The translations under genes were made by a program, and so were the position numbers. From Bacillota bacterium (lineage in GTDB: Bacteria > Bacillota > Bacilli > Paenibacillales > NBRC-103111): DNA of 62,619 nucleotides. Where the stretch lies: the NCBI GenBank assembly GCA_023388055.1, contig JAEWGW010000010.1, positions 1 to 62,619 of the forward strand, in the 5' to 3' direction. Of this stretch, positions 1-8,718 are shown in pieces. The notes under the pieces are model-generated. The model was not told the origin of the DNA. It saw only the letters and a list, made by a program, of their open reading frames with translations, and searched no databases. Each line of letters begins with the position of its first letter. The stretch's first letter is position 1.

Positions 1-328
1 CGGTGGTCGGGTTGACCAACACCACCTCCAGGCCTTGCTCCAAGAGCCAGTTGGCCAGATTAAACCAGTAGTGACCGGTGGGCTCCATGCCCAGAAGGAC
101 CGCGGTCAAGCCGTGTTTGACCATGCCTTGCTGCATCCAGGTGAGCAGCGTGATAAAGCCATCCCGCGTGTTGGAGAAGGGCAGGGAACGCGTGGTGAGA
201 ACCCGCCCCCGGTAGTCGGTCAGTTGAGCGACATGGATATCCTTCGCCATGTCGATGCCGATGATGGCATGGTGGGTGGAAATCCGGTCAATCCGTTGAT
301 TCAGAGCGTGTAATGTTGTAGACTTCAT
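1..328 (-). CDS. IS110 family transposase, N-terminal part (cut by window edge)
   Basis: This is the first 109 codons of a DEDD-type transposase of the IS110 family, which carries out site-specific, RuvC-like cut and rejoin of its insertion element. The stretch IIGIDMAKDIHVAQL holds the first catalytic Asp at residue 26, and GMEPTGHYW holds the catalytic Glu at residue 82. The ATG at 328 follows a strong AAGGAGG with 8-base spacing. The C-terminal Transposase_20 part lies outside the window, so completeness cannot be judged. The element end should lie in the 329-480 gap, where I see no clear terminal repeat; IS110 elements often lack one. Confidence 0.9.
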   Translation of the reverse strand, partial: MKSTTLHALNQRIDRISTHHAIIGIDMAKDIHVAQLTDYRGRVLTTRSLPFSNTRDGFITLLTWMQQGMVKHGLTAVLLGMEPTGHYWFNLANWLLEQGLEVVLVNPTT

Positions 329-540
329 AGTAAGCGCCTCCTTGGTGGGTTTTAGGGCATTGACCCGTCACACCCCCATCATACGAGGCGCCCCTGTTTT
401 TGTCCAAGGCCATTTTCTTAGCCTACACAGGAATGTTTAGAGCGGACGGTGCCAGGGAGTAGGCAAACTGTAGGCGGCTGATTAGTTAAACTAACCAGTT
501 TTGGTCCATAAATCTGATGGGTTGGAGAGGAGTGAAGCCG

Positions 541-1290
541 ATGGTTCAGGGTGAGGCGTTTTTGCGGGCGGTGGAATGGAAAATGGGACGGGTGCCTTCC
601 GAACGGAGCTACCCATATACCCTGCCTTCTGTCCGGCAGCTGGACAGGCTGAAATTCCATCCGGCAGTAACCTATTTGATCGGCGAGAACGGATCGGGCA
701 AGTCCACCATTTTGGAGGCGATTGCCGTAGCCTGGGGCTTTAATCCGGAGGGAGGCACGCACAATTTTGCCTTCTCCACCTGGGAGAGCCATTCGCCTCT
801 GCATGAGGATCTAAGACTGGTGCGCAGTGCCAGGCAGGCGAAGGACGGGTTCTTTTTCCGGGCGGAGAGTTATTATAATGTGGCTACACATATTGAGGAG
901 CTGGACAGGCAACCCGCCTGCGCGCCGCCCATCATCCAGTCCTACGGAGGCAAATCGCTGCATCACCAGTCTCACGGGGAGTCCTTCTTCGCCACCTTCC
1001 TCCACCGGTTCCGGGGGAACAGTCTCTATATCCTGGATGAACCGGAGGCAGCCTTGTCCCCGTCCCGGCAGATGTCCATGCTCTCCCGTATCCATCAGTT
1101 GGTGCAGCAGGGTGCTCAATTCATCATTGCCACCCATTCTCCTATACTTATGGCGTACCCGGATTCCATCCTCTATGATCTGGGAGACTCCGGCATTGAG
1201 GTCAAGACCCTGGAGGAGACGGACCATTTCCTGATTACCAAGGAGTTCGTCAACAACAGGCAGCGGATGCTGCGGGAGCTGCTGGAGTAG
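541..1290 (+). CDS. AAA family ATPase (ABC/SMC-like, predicted ATP-binding protein)
   Basis: A 249-residue cytoplasmic ATPase with an ABC/SMC-like nucleotide-binding fold. Walker A is GENGSGKST at about residues 48-56, a signature-like SHGESF lies near 144-149, and Walker B LYILDEPEAALS lies near 162-173, followed by a D-loop and an H-switch region (IIATHSPIL). No transmembrane or long coiled-coil segment is visible, so it is a stand-alone ATPase rather than a transporter or SMC protein. The ATG at 541 is preferred over the ATG at 517 because AGGAG sits 8 bases upstream. A terminator follows directly, so it appears monocistronic. Small ATPases of this type are common in Firmicutes with no defined role; the substrate is unknown. 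Confidence 0.8.
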   Translation: MVQGEAFLRAVEWKMGRVPSERSYPYTLPSVRQLDRLKFHPAVTYLIGENGSGKSTILEAIAVAWGFNPEGGTHNFAFSTWESHSPLHEDLRLVRSARQAKDGFFFRAESYYNVATHIEELDRQPACAPPIIQSYGGKSLHHQSHGESFFATFLHRFRGNSLYILDEPEAALSPSRQMSMLSRIHQLVQQGAQFIIATHSPILMAYPDSILYDLGDSGIEVKTLEETDHFLITKEFVNNRQRMLRELLE

Positions 1291-1355
1291 CGCGCATACC
1301 AGCATTGGACGTTCCGGCGAAGAAGATGAATGATTGGGCCGGATATCGATCCGGT

Positions 1356-1395
1356 AAAAAGAACGTAGGGGCCATCGTCCCTGCGTTCTTTTTTG
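1356..1395 (+). terminator. Rho-independent terminator after the AAA ATPase gene
   Basis: AAAAGAACGTAGGG pairs with CCCTGCGTTCTTTT across a short loop (one mismatch), and the right arm runs into TTTTTT. It lies 65 bases after the ATPase stop codon. Confidence 0.85.
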
Positions 1396-1553
1396 GTTAG
1401 AATGGTCCGGGGGATGCTCCAGCGGCAGGGTGTGCCAGGTAGAATAATATTGTATAAACGGAGAAAATTGCTGCACAGTAGGGGATCACTCAGCTGAGGC
1501 TGGGTAAATGGAAACGTTGTCCCATTACGGGTAGATACTACGTGGGTGTGGCA

Positions 1554-1697
1554 AAATAACGGAAGCGGATTTCCGCTAAACCCCCCCGCCTCCCCGGAAA
1601 AAGCAGAGATGCCGTGAGAATAGCGGAAGAGGGTTTCCGCTATTGCCGGTCAGAGCAGGCACCTCCGGTTAATAACGGAAAAGAGCTTCCGTTATTT
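1554..1697. repeat. Intergenic palindrome cluster A (TAACGGAA...TTCCGTTA type, 3 units)
   Basis: Three short inverted repeats of about 25 bases lie at roughly 1555-1579, 1620-1644 and 1671-1696. Each starts ATAACGGAA or ATAGCGGAA and ends TTCCGCTAT or TTCCGTTAT, with 5-6 variable bases between the arms. They fill the gap between the ATPase terminator and the DUF7002-like gene. The same word pair recurs in four other intergenic clusters of this window. The rest of the 1396-1766 gap shows no gene. Confidence 0.75.
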
Positions 1698-1766
1698 CTG
1701 GTCAGGGCTCACCTATGGTCAATGGGAGGCGACTTGGCGCCCACACCAATTTGATGGAGGAGCACT

Positions 1767-2438
1767 ATGAACGAAGCCATTATTGAGAAAATCGCCCGGA
1801 TGCGCCCGCTGCTGTATCATTTTACCCGGGTGGCCAATTTACCGTCCATCATCCGCTCCGACCGGCTGCTGTCAGCCAGCGCGCTGCATCCCGGGGGCCC
1901 GGATACCCGCCGGACCCAACCGGTGGAGGTCCGCCACCCAGCCGGGAGCGCGATCCTTAACCCCCACCTGCGCATCGCCGGCAGCATGATGGCTGAAGGG
2001 GTTAGCCAGGAGGACTTCCGCTCGTGGCTGAACCGCCATGTGTTCTTCTGGCCAACGGCCCGGGATTGCCGCCAGATGCTGGAGGTCTACCGGCGGCGGG
2101 AGCCGGAGAGCCGGTTCTGCGTGTTGGCGCTGGACACCCGGCAGCTTCTAGCCGCCCATTATGCCAACATCCGGCTCACCAAATACGATTCGGGCAGCTC
2201 GCCGCGGTTTCCCCACCGGTGCTCCTACCGCAAAAGCCCGGAGCTGTTTTTGCCGCTCCCCCAATTCGGCAGCAGCACAAGGGCGGATACGCCCACCACT
2301 GTCCCGGAGATCAAGGAGGTGCTGGCCGACGGCCAGGTAACCGGAATAACACAGCTGCTGCGGGCCGTCTACATTCAGGAGGACGAGGAACTGCCTGCGG
2401 ACTGGAGCTATCTGCGGAGGTCAATGGAGGAGCTATAA
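1767..2438 (+). CDS. DUF7002-like protein (possible ADP-ribosyltransferase-like fold)
   Basis: A 223-residue protein of unknown function. The order of conserved words resembles DUF7002 as I remember it: LYHFTRVANLPSIIR near residues 16-30, RLLSASAL, a VRHPAGSAIL region, HVFFWPT near the middle, a VLALDT...LLAAH stretch and a late SGSS. The opening YHFT...LPSI resembles the start of DarT/ART-like domains, but I cannot name catalytic residues. The ATG is preceded by GGAGGAG at good spacing. The gene stands alone between repeat cluster A and a terminator. The family assignment is moderate and the enzymatic role is inference only. Confidence 0.6.
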   Translation: MNEAIIEKIARMRPLLYHFTRVANLPSIIRSDRLLSASALHPGGPDTRRTQPVEVRHPAGSAILNPHLRIAGSMMAEGVSQEDFRSWLNRHVFFWPTARDCRQMLEVYRRREPESRFCVLALDTRQLLAAHYANIRLTKYDSGSSPRFPHRCSYRKSPELFLPLPQFGSSTRADTPTTVPEIKEVLADGQVTGITQLLRAVYIQEDEELPADWSYLRRSMEEL

Positions 2439-2499
2439 GCCGGAGAGCCTCGGGCAACATGTATATTTCCCGTGCAATACACTATATTTACGGTTTTTT

Positions 2500-2530
2500 G
2501 ACGCTCCTGCAAGAAGTGGGAGTGTTTTTT
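2500..2530 (+). terminator. Terminator after the DUF7002-like gene
   Basis: ACGCTCC pairs with GGGAGTGT around a short loop, followed by a TTTTTT run. It is 62 bases downstream of the stop codon. Confidence 0.75.
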
Positions 2531-2620
2531 GGCGTGAAGTCGGATGCACAGACAGAAGGATTAGCCTACAATGAAAGCGGATAAGTACAGCAGAAGAGAC
2601 GCATAAGGAGAGAGAAAAAA

Positions 2621-4906
2621 ATGAAGCGTAAATTTGCCTATTCGGTATCCGTCCGCATGAAATTCCTCATCTATCTGGCCCTGCTGTCCAGCGTGCCGGT
2701 GGCCCTGATGGGCTGGTTCGCCGCGGCGTACGGCAGCAGCACTGTAACGGAGATGACCTTTGCCAATAACGCCGCCATCCTCAAAAATCTGGAGAAGGAA
2801 ATGAACGGCGAGTTCAAGAAAATCGACAATCTGCTCCTGCAATATTCCTATCAAAATTCGATATTTAACCAGCTCGTACAATCCGATCTGAGCTATGAGA
2901 ATTATTCCATGATTTGGGACCTGTACAATACCCTGAACAATCTGCGCAGCGGGCTGGAGCATGTGGCGGAGATCGACTTCTATAATATTGCCTTCGGCAA
3001 GGTGCTTACCCCGAGTCAGGGAGTGCTGAGCGAGGAGGCGTTTATGGACCCCGAAGTTCTGCGGAGCGCCCGGAATGCCGTAAACGGAACCTGGGTTAAC
3101 ACCAGAACCAATATCAACAGCCGGCTGCCGGGGCGCCTCCTGGCATATACCCGGCCCATCCAGAACAAACAAACCTGGAGGATCGAAGGAGCCATCATTG
3201 TGTATCTGGATGCGGAGGCCATCAGCCGGACCATGCTCAGCGCCAAGGATCCCCGGACGGAATATTTTGTGCTGGATCGGGAGGGCACCATCCTGATGGA
3301 TTCCCGGACAAGCCGGATCGGACAGACTCTCGAAACCTCCCGCCTGCGGGAGGAGCTGCCCTTCGGAGGGCGTGTGCAGGAGGCTGAGTTCGAAACCGAG
3401 CTGAACGGAACAAAATTGCTGATCAACGGGCAATATTCCCCGTATCGGGACTGGTTCTACGTTTCGGCGGTGCCCTTGGAGCTCCTGACCCAGCCCTCCG
3501 TGCATCTGCGGAATCTCCTGCTCACCATCAGTCTGGGCCTGGTTATCCTGGCGCTAGCTCTGGCGGTGGCCGCCAGCAAAAGCTTGTATTCGCCGATCCA
3601 GCGGCTGACCAAGCGGGTTTTCAGCCACGGCAATACGTGGAAGGATAAGAACGAATTCAGCCTCATTGCCCGCTACATCGATTCGGTAGAGGAAAATAAC
3701 GAGGCTCTCCAGGAGCGGTTCCGGACCGCCATGGCCGACATGCAGAACCATGCACTGTTCCAGCTCCTGCTGGGTAATCTGAAGGACACCCACTATCAAG
3801 GGGAGTTGGATTTTGGCAGCGGGGAAATTGCACTCCTGCTGGTGGAGCTGGATCAGCTGCAATTGGAGCGCCAGTTCTCCAGGGGCGACCAGTTTCTTTA
3901 CTATTTTGCCGTACAAAATATTACAGAGGAGGTGCTCCGTAACGGGGGCCGTGTGAAAATGCTGATGATGCGGCCGGGCCTGTTTGCCGTTGTTCATGAG
4001 ACGGAAGGCGCCTCCGGGACAGAGGCTCTCCGCAGCCGGGGGGAAGCGGTGCTGGACGCCATCCGCACCTACCTCAAGCTGCCCTGTGTTATTTCCGCCA
4101 GCTATTCCCCCGGAGGGCTAACCGGGTTAAGCGACGCTTATGCGGAAGGGATGAAGGCGCTTACCTACAGCTTTATTTACGGGCATAACCAGGTCATTCT
4201 CTGCAATGAGCTGGACCCGTCGTATTCGGCGGAGGCGGATGAGTTGGAGGCGTATGAGGCGGAAATCCTGCTGCAGCTGGAGTCGGGCCATCCCGAGGCT
4301 TCCGAGGAATGCTTCGGGCAGCTGATGGAGCTGATCCGTGACAATTATTCCCTGTTGCCCGAGGAGATATTCGGTTACTTCGCGAGCCTCTCCGGCAAGC
4401 TGTGGAATGCGGCGGATAAGCAATACGGGCGGGCTTTGGCGGAGACGCCGGTGAAGGCGTGGATTCTGGAGCTGGCCGCACAGCGGACACTTCAGGAGGT
4501 GGAGGTTTACTTCCGTACCGACTTGTTCCAGCGCCTCCGTGATACCGCCGGCAAAGTCAACAAACAAAGTCATGAGGAGCAGCTAATCGCCACGGTGACG
4601 GACTATATCCAAGGCCATTATGATGAGGATCTTTCCCTCCAGCTGTGTGCGGATCTGGTTTCCCTGAATACCTTCCAGCTCAGCCGGATGTTCAAAAAGG
4701 TCAAAGGTGTCAATTTCGTCGATTATGTCATCGATTACCGGGTGGGCATCGCCAAGGAGCTGTTGGCCAATCCGGAGCTGAAGGTGCTGGACATCTCCGA
4801 CAAGCTCCGGTACGGCTCGGTAAAAAGCTTCATCCGCCTCTTCAAAAAGGTTACTGGCCTCACACCGGGCAGCTACCGAAAACAGCTTTTGCAGGAAAAG
4901 GAATAA
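2621..4906 (+). CDS. Membrane-anchored AraC family transcriptional regulator with extracytoplasmic sensor domain
   Basis: A 761-residue one-component regulator. Residues 12-32 form a first membrane segment, about 33-298 form an extracellular dCache-like sensor, a second membrane segment (LLLTISLGLVILALALAVAA) lies near 298-318, a linker follows, and a C-terminal double helix-turn-helix of AraC type lies near 655-757 (YGSVKSFIRLFKKVTGLTP). In Paenibacillus and Bacillus this architecture controls neighbouring oligosaccharide ABC transporters. The transporter genes that follow on the same strand make it the likely regulator of 5163-8572, which is inference from position. AAGGAG lies 11 bases upstream of the ATG. 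Confidence 0.9.
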   Translation: MKRKFAYSVSVRMKFLIYLALLSSVPVALMGWFAAAYGSSTVTEMTFANNAAILKNLEKEMNGEFKKIDNLLLQYSYQNSIFNQLVQSDLSYENYSMIWDLYNTLNNLRSGLEHVAEIDFYNIAFGKVLTPSQGVLSEEAFMDPEVLRSARNAVNGTWVNTRTNINSRLPGRLLAYTRPIQNKQTWRIEGAIIVYLDAEAISRTMLSAKDPRTEYFVLDREGTILMDSRTSRIGQTLETSRLREELPFGGRVQEAEFETELNGTKLLINGQYSPYRDWFYVSAVPLELLTQPSVHLRNLLLTISLGLVILALALAVAASKSLYSPIQRLTKRVFSHGNTWKDKNEFSLIARYIDSVEENNEALQERFRTAMADMQNHALFQLLLGNLKDTHYQGELDFGSGEIALLLVELDQLQLERQFSRGDQFLYYFAVQNITEEVLRNGGRVKMLMMRPGLFAVVHETEGASGTEALRSRGEAVLDAIRTYLKLPCVISASYSPGGLTGLSDAYAEGMKALTYSFIYGHNQVILCNELDPSYSAEADELEAYEAEILLQLESGHPEASEECFGQLMELIRDNYSLLPEEIFGYFASLSGKLWNAADKQYGRALAETPVKAWILELAAQRTLQEVEVYFRTDLFQRLRDTAGKVNKQSHEEQLIATVTDYIQGHYDEDLSLQLCADLVSLNTFQLSRMFKKVKGVNFVDYVIDYRVGIAKELLANPELKVLDISDKLRYGSVKSFIRLFKKVTGLTPGSYRKQLLQEKE

Positions 4907-4913
4907 CGAGTTT

Positions 4914-5029
4914 CCCCAAAAGTGAAGCGAAGCTCCGGTGCAAAATCCGAATACTTTTGGGGGAGCCCCGCAAAGTAGCCCCCAAAAGTGAAGCGCAGCT
5001 CTGAAGCAAAATCCGGGTACTTTTGGGGG
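4914..5029. repeat. Two direct copies of a CCCCAAAAGT...ACTTTTGGGG hairpin repeat
   Basis: Copy 1 spans 4914-4963 and copy 2 spans 4979-5029. Each has arms CCCCAAAAGT and ACTTTTGGGGG around a related core of about 30 bases (GAAGCGAAGCTC or GAAGCGCAGCTC, then CAAAATCCG). A third copy lies inverted at 30311-30361. The pair sits between the AraC regulator and the first permease. It could reduce read-through or act as an mRNA-stabilising hairpin. Confidence 0.8.
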
Positions 5030-5162
5030 AACCCCCGCAAATAAAGGGAGTTTTCGCATGGGGAGAGGTTGCCTGTTTTGCAGAGGACTCCTGTAAATAT
5101 GGTGTATTGAACGCCCCCTGCTCCGTCCGTTACGATGAGGCCACGGAAAGGGGGGAGAAAAC

Positions 5163-6119
5163 ATGGAAGCGCAAACTCAGGCCGGTTATCCGGCCGCAAG
5201 CAGGACCGCCAACCGGCATAAGCGTCTTTTGAAGAGAGCGGTAAAGGAACGGTATCTGTGGCTGATGGCTATGCCCGGCATTCTGTTTTTGGTGATTTAC
5301 AAGTACGTGCCGATGCTGGGTGTGGTCATCGCCTTTCAGAAGTACGTGCCTGCCAAGGGGATTCTGGGAAGCAATTGGATAGGGTTGGACAATTTCCGGC
5401 GTATTGTGGAAAGCCCGGATATCGGACGTTATTTTATGAACACCATTATTATCAGCTCGTATCAGATTGTCTTCGCCTTCACGATTCCCATCGTGCTGGC
5501 GATTATGCTGAACGAAATAACCAGCCCCATCATCAAGCGGTTTATCCAGACGGCGCTGTATCTGCCGCATTTTCTGTCGTGGGTGGTAGTGGGCGGCATC
5601 TTCTACATGCTGTTCAAAAGCGACGGCTCTGTCAATACGCTGCTGTCTGCATGGGGACTGGATCCCATCAATATTTTGTCCAATAAGGATACCTTTCGGG
5701 GTATGCTCGTGCTCCAGGTCATCTGGAAGGAATCCGGCTGGGGCACCATCATTTATCTGGCGGCGCTCACGGGAATTGACCCGGAGCTGTATGAAGCAGC
5801 CAAAATCGACGGTGCCGGACGCCTCCGCCAGATCTGGAATATTACACTGCCGGGCATCAAATCCACCATTGTCATGCTGTTTATTCTGCGGCTGGGCAGT
5901 GTGCTGGATGTGGGCTTCGAGCAGGTGTACCTGATGCTGAATTCCTCGGTTTCCGAGGTGGGTGAGGTGCTGGAAACCTATGTGTACCGGGTGGGTGTGG
6001 TCAACGGCAACTTCAGCTTTACCACGGCAGTAGGGCTGCTGAAGGGTGTGGTGGGTATGGTGCTCATCGTATCGGCCAACTATTTGGCCCGCCGGGTAGG
6101 CGAAAAGGGCATTTATTGA
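5163..6119 (+). CDS. Carbohydrate ABC transporter permease, LplB-like
   Basis: A 318-residue integral membrane permease of the MalF/LplB class for sugar or oligosaccharide import. Several hydrophobic segments follow a basic N-terminus. The cytoplasmic EAA loop, which docks the ATPase, is EAAKIDGAGRLRQIWNITLP near residues 218-237. It works with the lipoprotein at 6168 and the permease at 7700. No ATPase gene is present, so a shared MsmX-type ATPase encoded elsewhere is expected from family knowledge. The ATG follows a GGGGGGAG ribosome binding site. Confidence 0.9.
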   Translation: MEAQTQAGYPAASRTANRHKRLLKRAVKERYLWLMAMPGILFLVIYKYVPMLGVVIAFQKYVPAKGILGSNWIGLDNFRRIVESPDIGRYFMNTIIISSYQIVFAFTIPIVLAIMLNEITSPIIKRFIQTALYLPHFLSWVVVGGIFYMLFKSDGSVNTLLSAWGLDPINILSNKDTFRGMLVLQVIWKESGWGTIIYLAALTGIDPELYEAAKIDGAGRLRQIWNITLPGIKSTIVMLFILRLGSVLDVGFEQVYLMLNSSVSEVGEVLETYVYRVGVVNGNFSFTTAVGLLKGVVGMVLIVSANYLARRVGEKGIY

Positions 6120-6167
6120 CAGGCAGGATAATCGGTTGGGAAGATATGACCTGAAGAAAGCGGGTGT

Positions 6168-7694
6168 ATGGTTTTGAATAAAAAATGGACGGTTGGTCTC
6201 AGCGCAGTATTATCCTTATCTCTTCTGGCAGCCTGCTCCGGCAACAGCGGCGGGAGCACAGACAACGCCTCCCCGACCGGGGAGAAAAAGCTCAAGATCC
6301 GGGCCATGAACATCCTTTACGGCGCGGCACCGCCGGAGAACGGCTCCGGCAAAAAGGCGCTGGAGGAGCGGTACAACATCGATTATGAATTTATGCCGGT
6401 GGCCTCGGGAGAGTACAACAACAAGCTGGGGGTGACCCTGGCCTCCGGGGATATTCCGGATACCCTTCTGTTCCCGGGTTTGGACCAAATCTACTTCAAC
6501 GCCATCGACAACAGCCAGTTTATTCCTCTGGAGAAGTACCTGGCCGATACGAAGGAATACCCCAACCTGGCCAAAATTCCGGAGGATCTGAAGAAAATCC
6601 TCACCTACAAAGGCCATATCTACGGCATTCCCCGGCTGCGGGGCGTACCGGGACACACCATTGTCATGCGCAAGGATTGGCTGGATAAGCTGGGCCTGGC
6701 CGTGCCCACGACCTACGATGAGCTGTATACCGTGTTGAAGGCCTTTAAGGAGAAGGACCCGGACGGCAACGGCAAGGACGATACCTATGGCTTGGCTGTG
6801 GGCATGAGCGATGCGGGGTTAATCGGAGCCAATGCGGTGTCCTCGGGCATGCGGGCCCTGGCGGGGAATTGGGTGCAGGACGGCAGCGGCGGGCTCATTC
6901 CCATGGAATTTACCCCGAAGGCGAAGGAGGCGTTCAGCTTCTATGCCAAGCTGTACAAGGAGGGCATCATTGCCAAGGACTTCGCCATCAAGAAGGACCA
7001 GCAGGTGGAGGATGATTTCCTCTTGGGCAAGGCCGGGGTGTACGGAAACAGCGCCTATACCTTCTTCACAGCGGCCCGTTATGAAAAAGCCAGAGCAGTT
7101 AATCCGAAGTTCGAGCTGGTGGCGCTGCCTCCGTTGAAGAATGCGGACGGCACCCAGGGGTATATGAAATTCTCCGGGTATTTCGGGATTTTCGCCATCT
7201 CGGCAGATGCAGGCAAGGACGAGGCCAAGGTGAAAAAGATTCTGAAGATCCTGGATGACCAGATTGGGGAGGAGGGAGCCACTTTCGTCCGCTGGGGCGT
7301 GGAGGGCACTCACCACAAGGTGGAGAATGGCGTAAAAACCCTCACCGACCTGGGCAAAACGGAAGGCCCTAGCCTCTACAGCCTGACCAATCCCCCGGCT
7401 ACCGGCCAATGGATCTATGGAAGCACCGACTCGGAGGAAATCCGCAGGATGAAGGATATTTCCTACAAGGTGGCGCTGGAGGGCCAGCCGTATTTGAATG
7501 AAGTGGAGGGTCTGATCTCCAAAACCATGGCGGAAAAAGGCTCCGACCTGAGCAAGTTTGTTTCCGACGGCATCGCCAAAATTGTGATGGGCCAAGCACC
7601 TGTGGACAGCATCGACAAGCTGTTCGAGGATTGGAAGGCGCGGGGCGGCAGCAAGGTGATCCAGGAATACACCGATGCCTGGAAGGCCAGGTGA
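6168..7694 (+). CDS. Extracellular solute-binding lipoprotein of a sugar ABC transporter, LipO-like
   Basis: A 508-residue lipoprotein that captures the substrate outside the cell and hands it to the two permeases. The signal peptide ends in the lipobox LLAAC with Cys at residue 23, followed by a Ser/Gly/Thr-rich linker and a family 1 type binding fold. EFKDPDG-type calcium-loop wording appears as EKDPDGNGKDD near residues 191-201. It lies 48 bases after the first permease stop. The ribosome binding site before the ATG at 6168 is weak (GAAAG), which is odd for a protein usually made in excess. The sugar ligand cannot be predicted. Confidence 0.9.
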   Translation: MVLNKKWTVGLSAVLSLSLLAACSGNSGGSTDNASPTGEKKLKIRAMNILYGAAPPENGSGKKALEERYNIDYEFMPVASGEYNNKLGVTLASGDIPDTLLFPGLDQIYFNAIDNSQFIPLEKYLADTKEYPNLAKIPEDLKKILTYKGHIYGIPRLRGVPGHTIVMRKDWLDKLGLAVPTTYDELYTVLKAFKEKDPDGNGKDDTYGLAVGMSDAGLIGANAVSSGMRALAGNWVQDGSGGLIPMEFTPKAKEAFSFYAKLYKEGIIAKDFAIKKDQQVEDDFLLGKAGVYGNSAYTFFTAARYEKARAVNPKFELVALPPLKNADGTQGYMKFSGYFGIFAISADAGKDEAKVKKILKILDDQIGEEGATFVRWGVEGTHHKVENGVKTLTDLGKTEGPSLYSLTNPPATGQWIYGSTDSEEIRRMKDISYKVALEGQPYLNEVEGLISKTMAEKGSDLSKFVSDGIAKIVMGQAPVDSIDKLFEDWKARGGSKVIQEYTDAWKAR

Positions 7695-7699
7695 GGTCC

Positions 7700-8572
7700 A
7701 TGCCGCAGTCCAGACGGTTCGACCTGATCTTCAACAGCCTCATCTATCTGGTGCTGGGCTTCGCCTCTCTCCTGACGCTGCTGCCCTTCGTCAATGTGGT
7801 GGCCCAATCCTTGGCCAGCACCAGGGAGGTCGTGTCAGGCAAGCTGATTTTATGGCCGGAAACCTTCGATTTGTCATCATACAAGTATATATTTAACACG
7901 GGAATCTTCTTTACCTCGCTGAAAAATACCCTGTGGATCACGGTGGTGGGCACAACGGTGAATATGGCTGTTACCTCCCTGACCGCGTATGTATGCTCCC
8001 GGGGCAGCTTCAGCGGCAGGCGGCCGCTGCTCCTGCTGATTCTCTTCACCATGCTGTTCTCCGGGGGCATGATCCCCACCTTCCTGGTGGTGAAGGCTAC
8101 GGGTCTGATGAACTCCCTGTGGGCGCTGGTGATTCCCTCCGCTGCCTCCGCCTTCAACATTCTGGTGATGCGTGAGTTTTTCGAATCCATTCACGAAAGC
8201 ATCATCGAATCGGCGACCATCGACGGGTGCAATGACTTCGGCATCTTCGTGCGGATTGTGCTGCCCTTGTCCCTGCCGGCGCTGGCTACCTTTACCTTGT
8301 TCTACGCCGTTGGCAACTGGAACCAATATTTCTCGGCCATTCTGTATCTGAATAAATCCGGTCTGTGGCCGCTGCAGATTCTGCTGCGCCAGGTGGTGCT
8401 GGTGGGCCAGGCTGACATCTATTCCGCTATGGCCAATGAAGAGATTATGCCCCAGCCGGTAACCATTCAGATGGCGACCGTGGTGCTGGCCTCCCTGCCC
8501 ATCGTGATTTTGTATCCTTTCCTGCAAAAATATTTCGTGAAGGGTCTGACGCTGGGCTCGGTGAAGGGGTAA
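7700..8572 (+). CDS. Carbohydrate ABC transporter permease, YtcP-like
   Basis: The second, MalG-class permease of the uptake system, 290 residues with about six hydrophobic segments. The EAA loop reads ESATIDGCNDFGIFVRIVLP near residues 180-199. The ATG at 7700 is chosen because the N-terminus MPQSRRFD then fits the family and an AGGTGAGG site precedes it; the reading frame opens further upstream inside the lipoprotein gene. Only 5 bases separate it from the lipoprotein stop, so the two are translationally coupled. Confidence 0.9.
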   Translation: MPQSRRFDLIFNSLIYLVLGFASLLTLLPFVNVVAQSLASTREVVSGKLILWPETFDLSSYKYIFNTGIFFTSLKNTLWITVVGTTVNMAVTSLTAYVCSRGSFSGRRPLLLLILFTMLFSGGMIPTFLVVKATGLMNSLWALVIPSAASAFNILVMREFFESIHESIIESATIDGCNDFGIFVRIVLPLSLPALATFTLFYAVGNWNQYFSAILYLNKSGLWPLQILLRQVVLVGQADIYSAMANEEIMPQPVTIQMATVVLASLPIVILYPFLQKYFVKGLTLGSVKG

Positions 8573-8663
8573 CGGCTATCGGGCAGCAGCTGAACGGAAC
8601 CGGAGGCAACCGGGAGCACCGGACAGCATGGGACAGAGCCGGATAGAACCGGGCCGTAAACGA

Positions 8664-8701
8664 GGAAAAATCCGCCCCAACCTGGATGGGCTGGAGCGGA
8701 T
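8664..8701 (-). terminator. Terminator of the minus-strand SpoIIP-family gene
   Basis: On the minus strand ATCCGC pairs with GCGGAT, with further inner pairing, and is followed by TTTTTCC. It lies just downstream of the stop codon at 8719. Confidence 0.75.
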
Positions 8702-8718
8702 AGAGGGTCAGGCTGCTG

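Noticed and set aside
541..2438. ATPase plus DUF7002-like protein as a two-gene defence or toxin-antitoxin system
   Set aside because: A good terminator and a repeat cluster of about 370 bases separate them, and no effector signature is certain.
2561..3505. Long minus-strand open frames opposite the AraC gene and, similarly, opposite many GC-rich genes
   Set aside because: These are shadow frames of GC-rich coding regions; they lack ribosome sites and have residue patterns rich in His, Gln and Gly.
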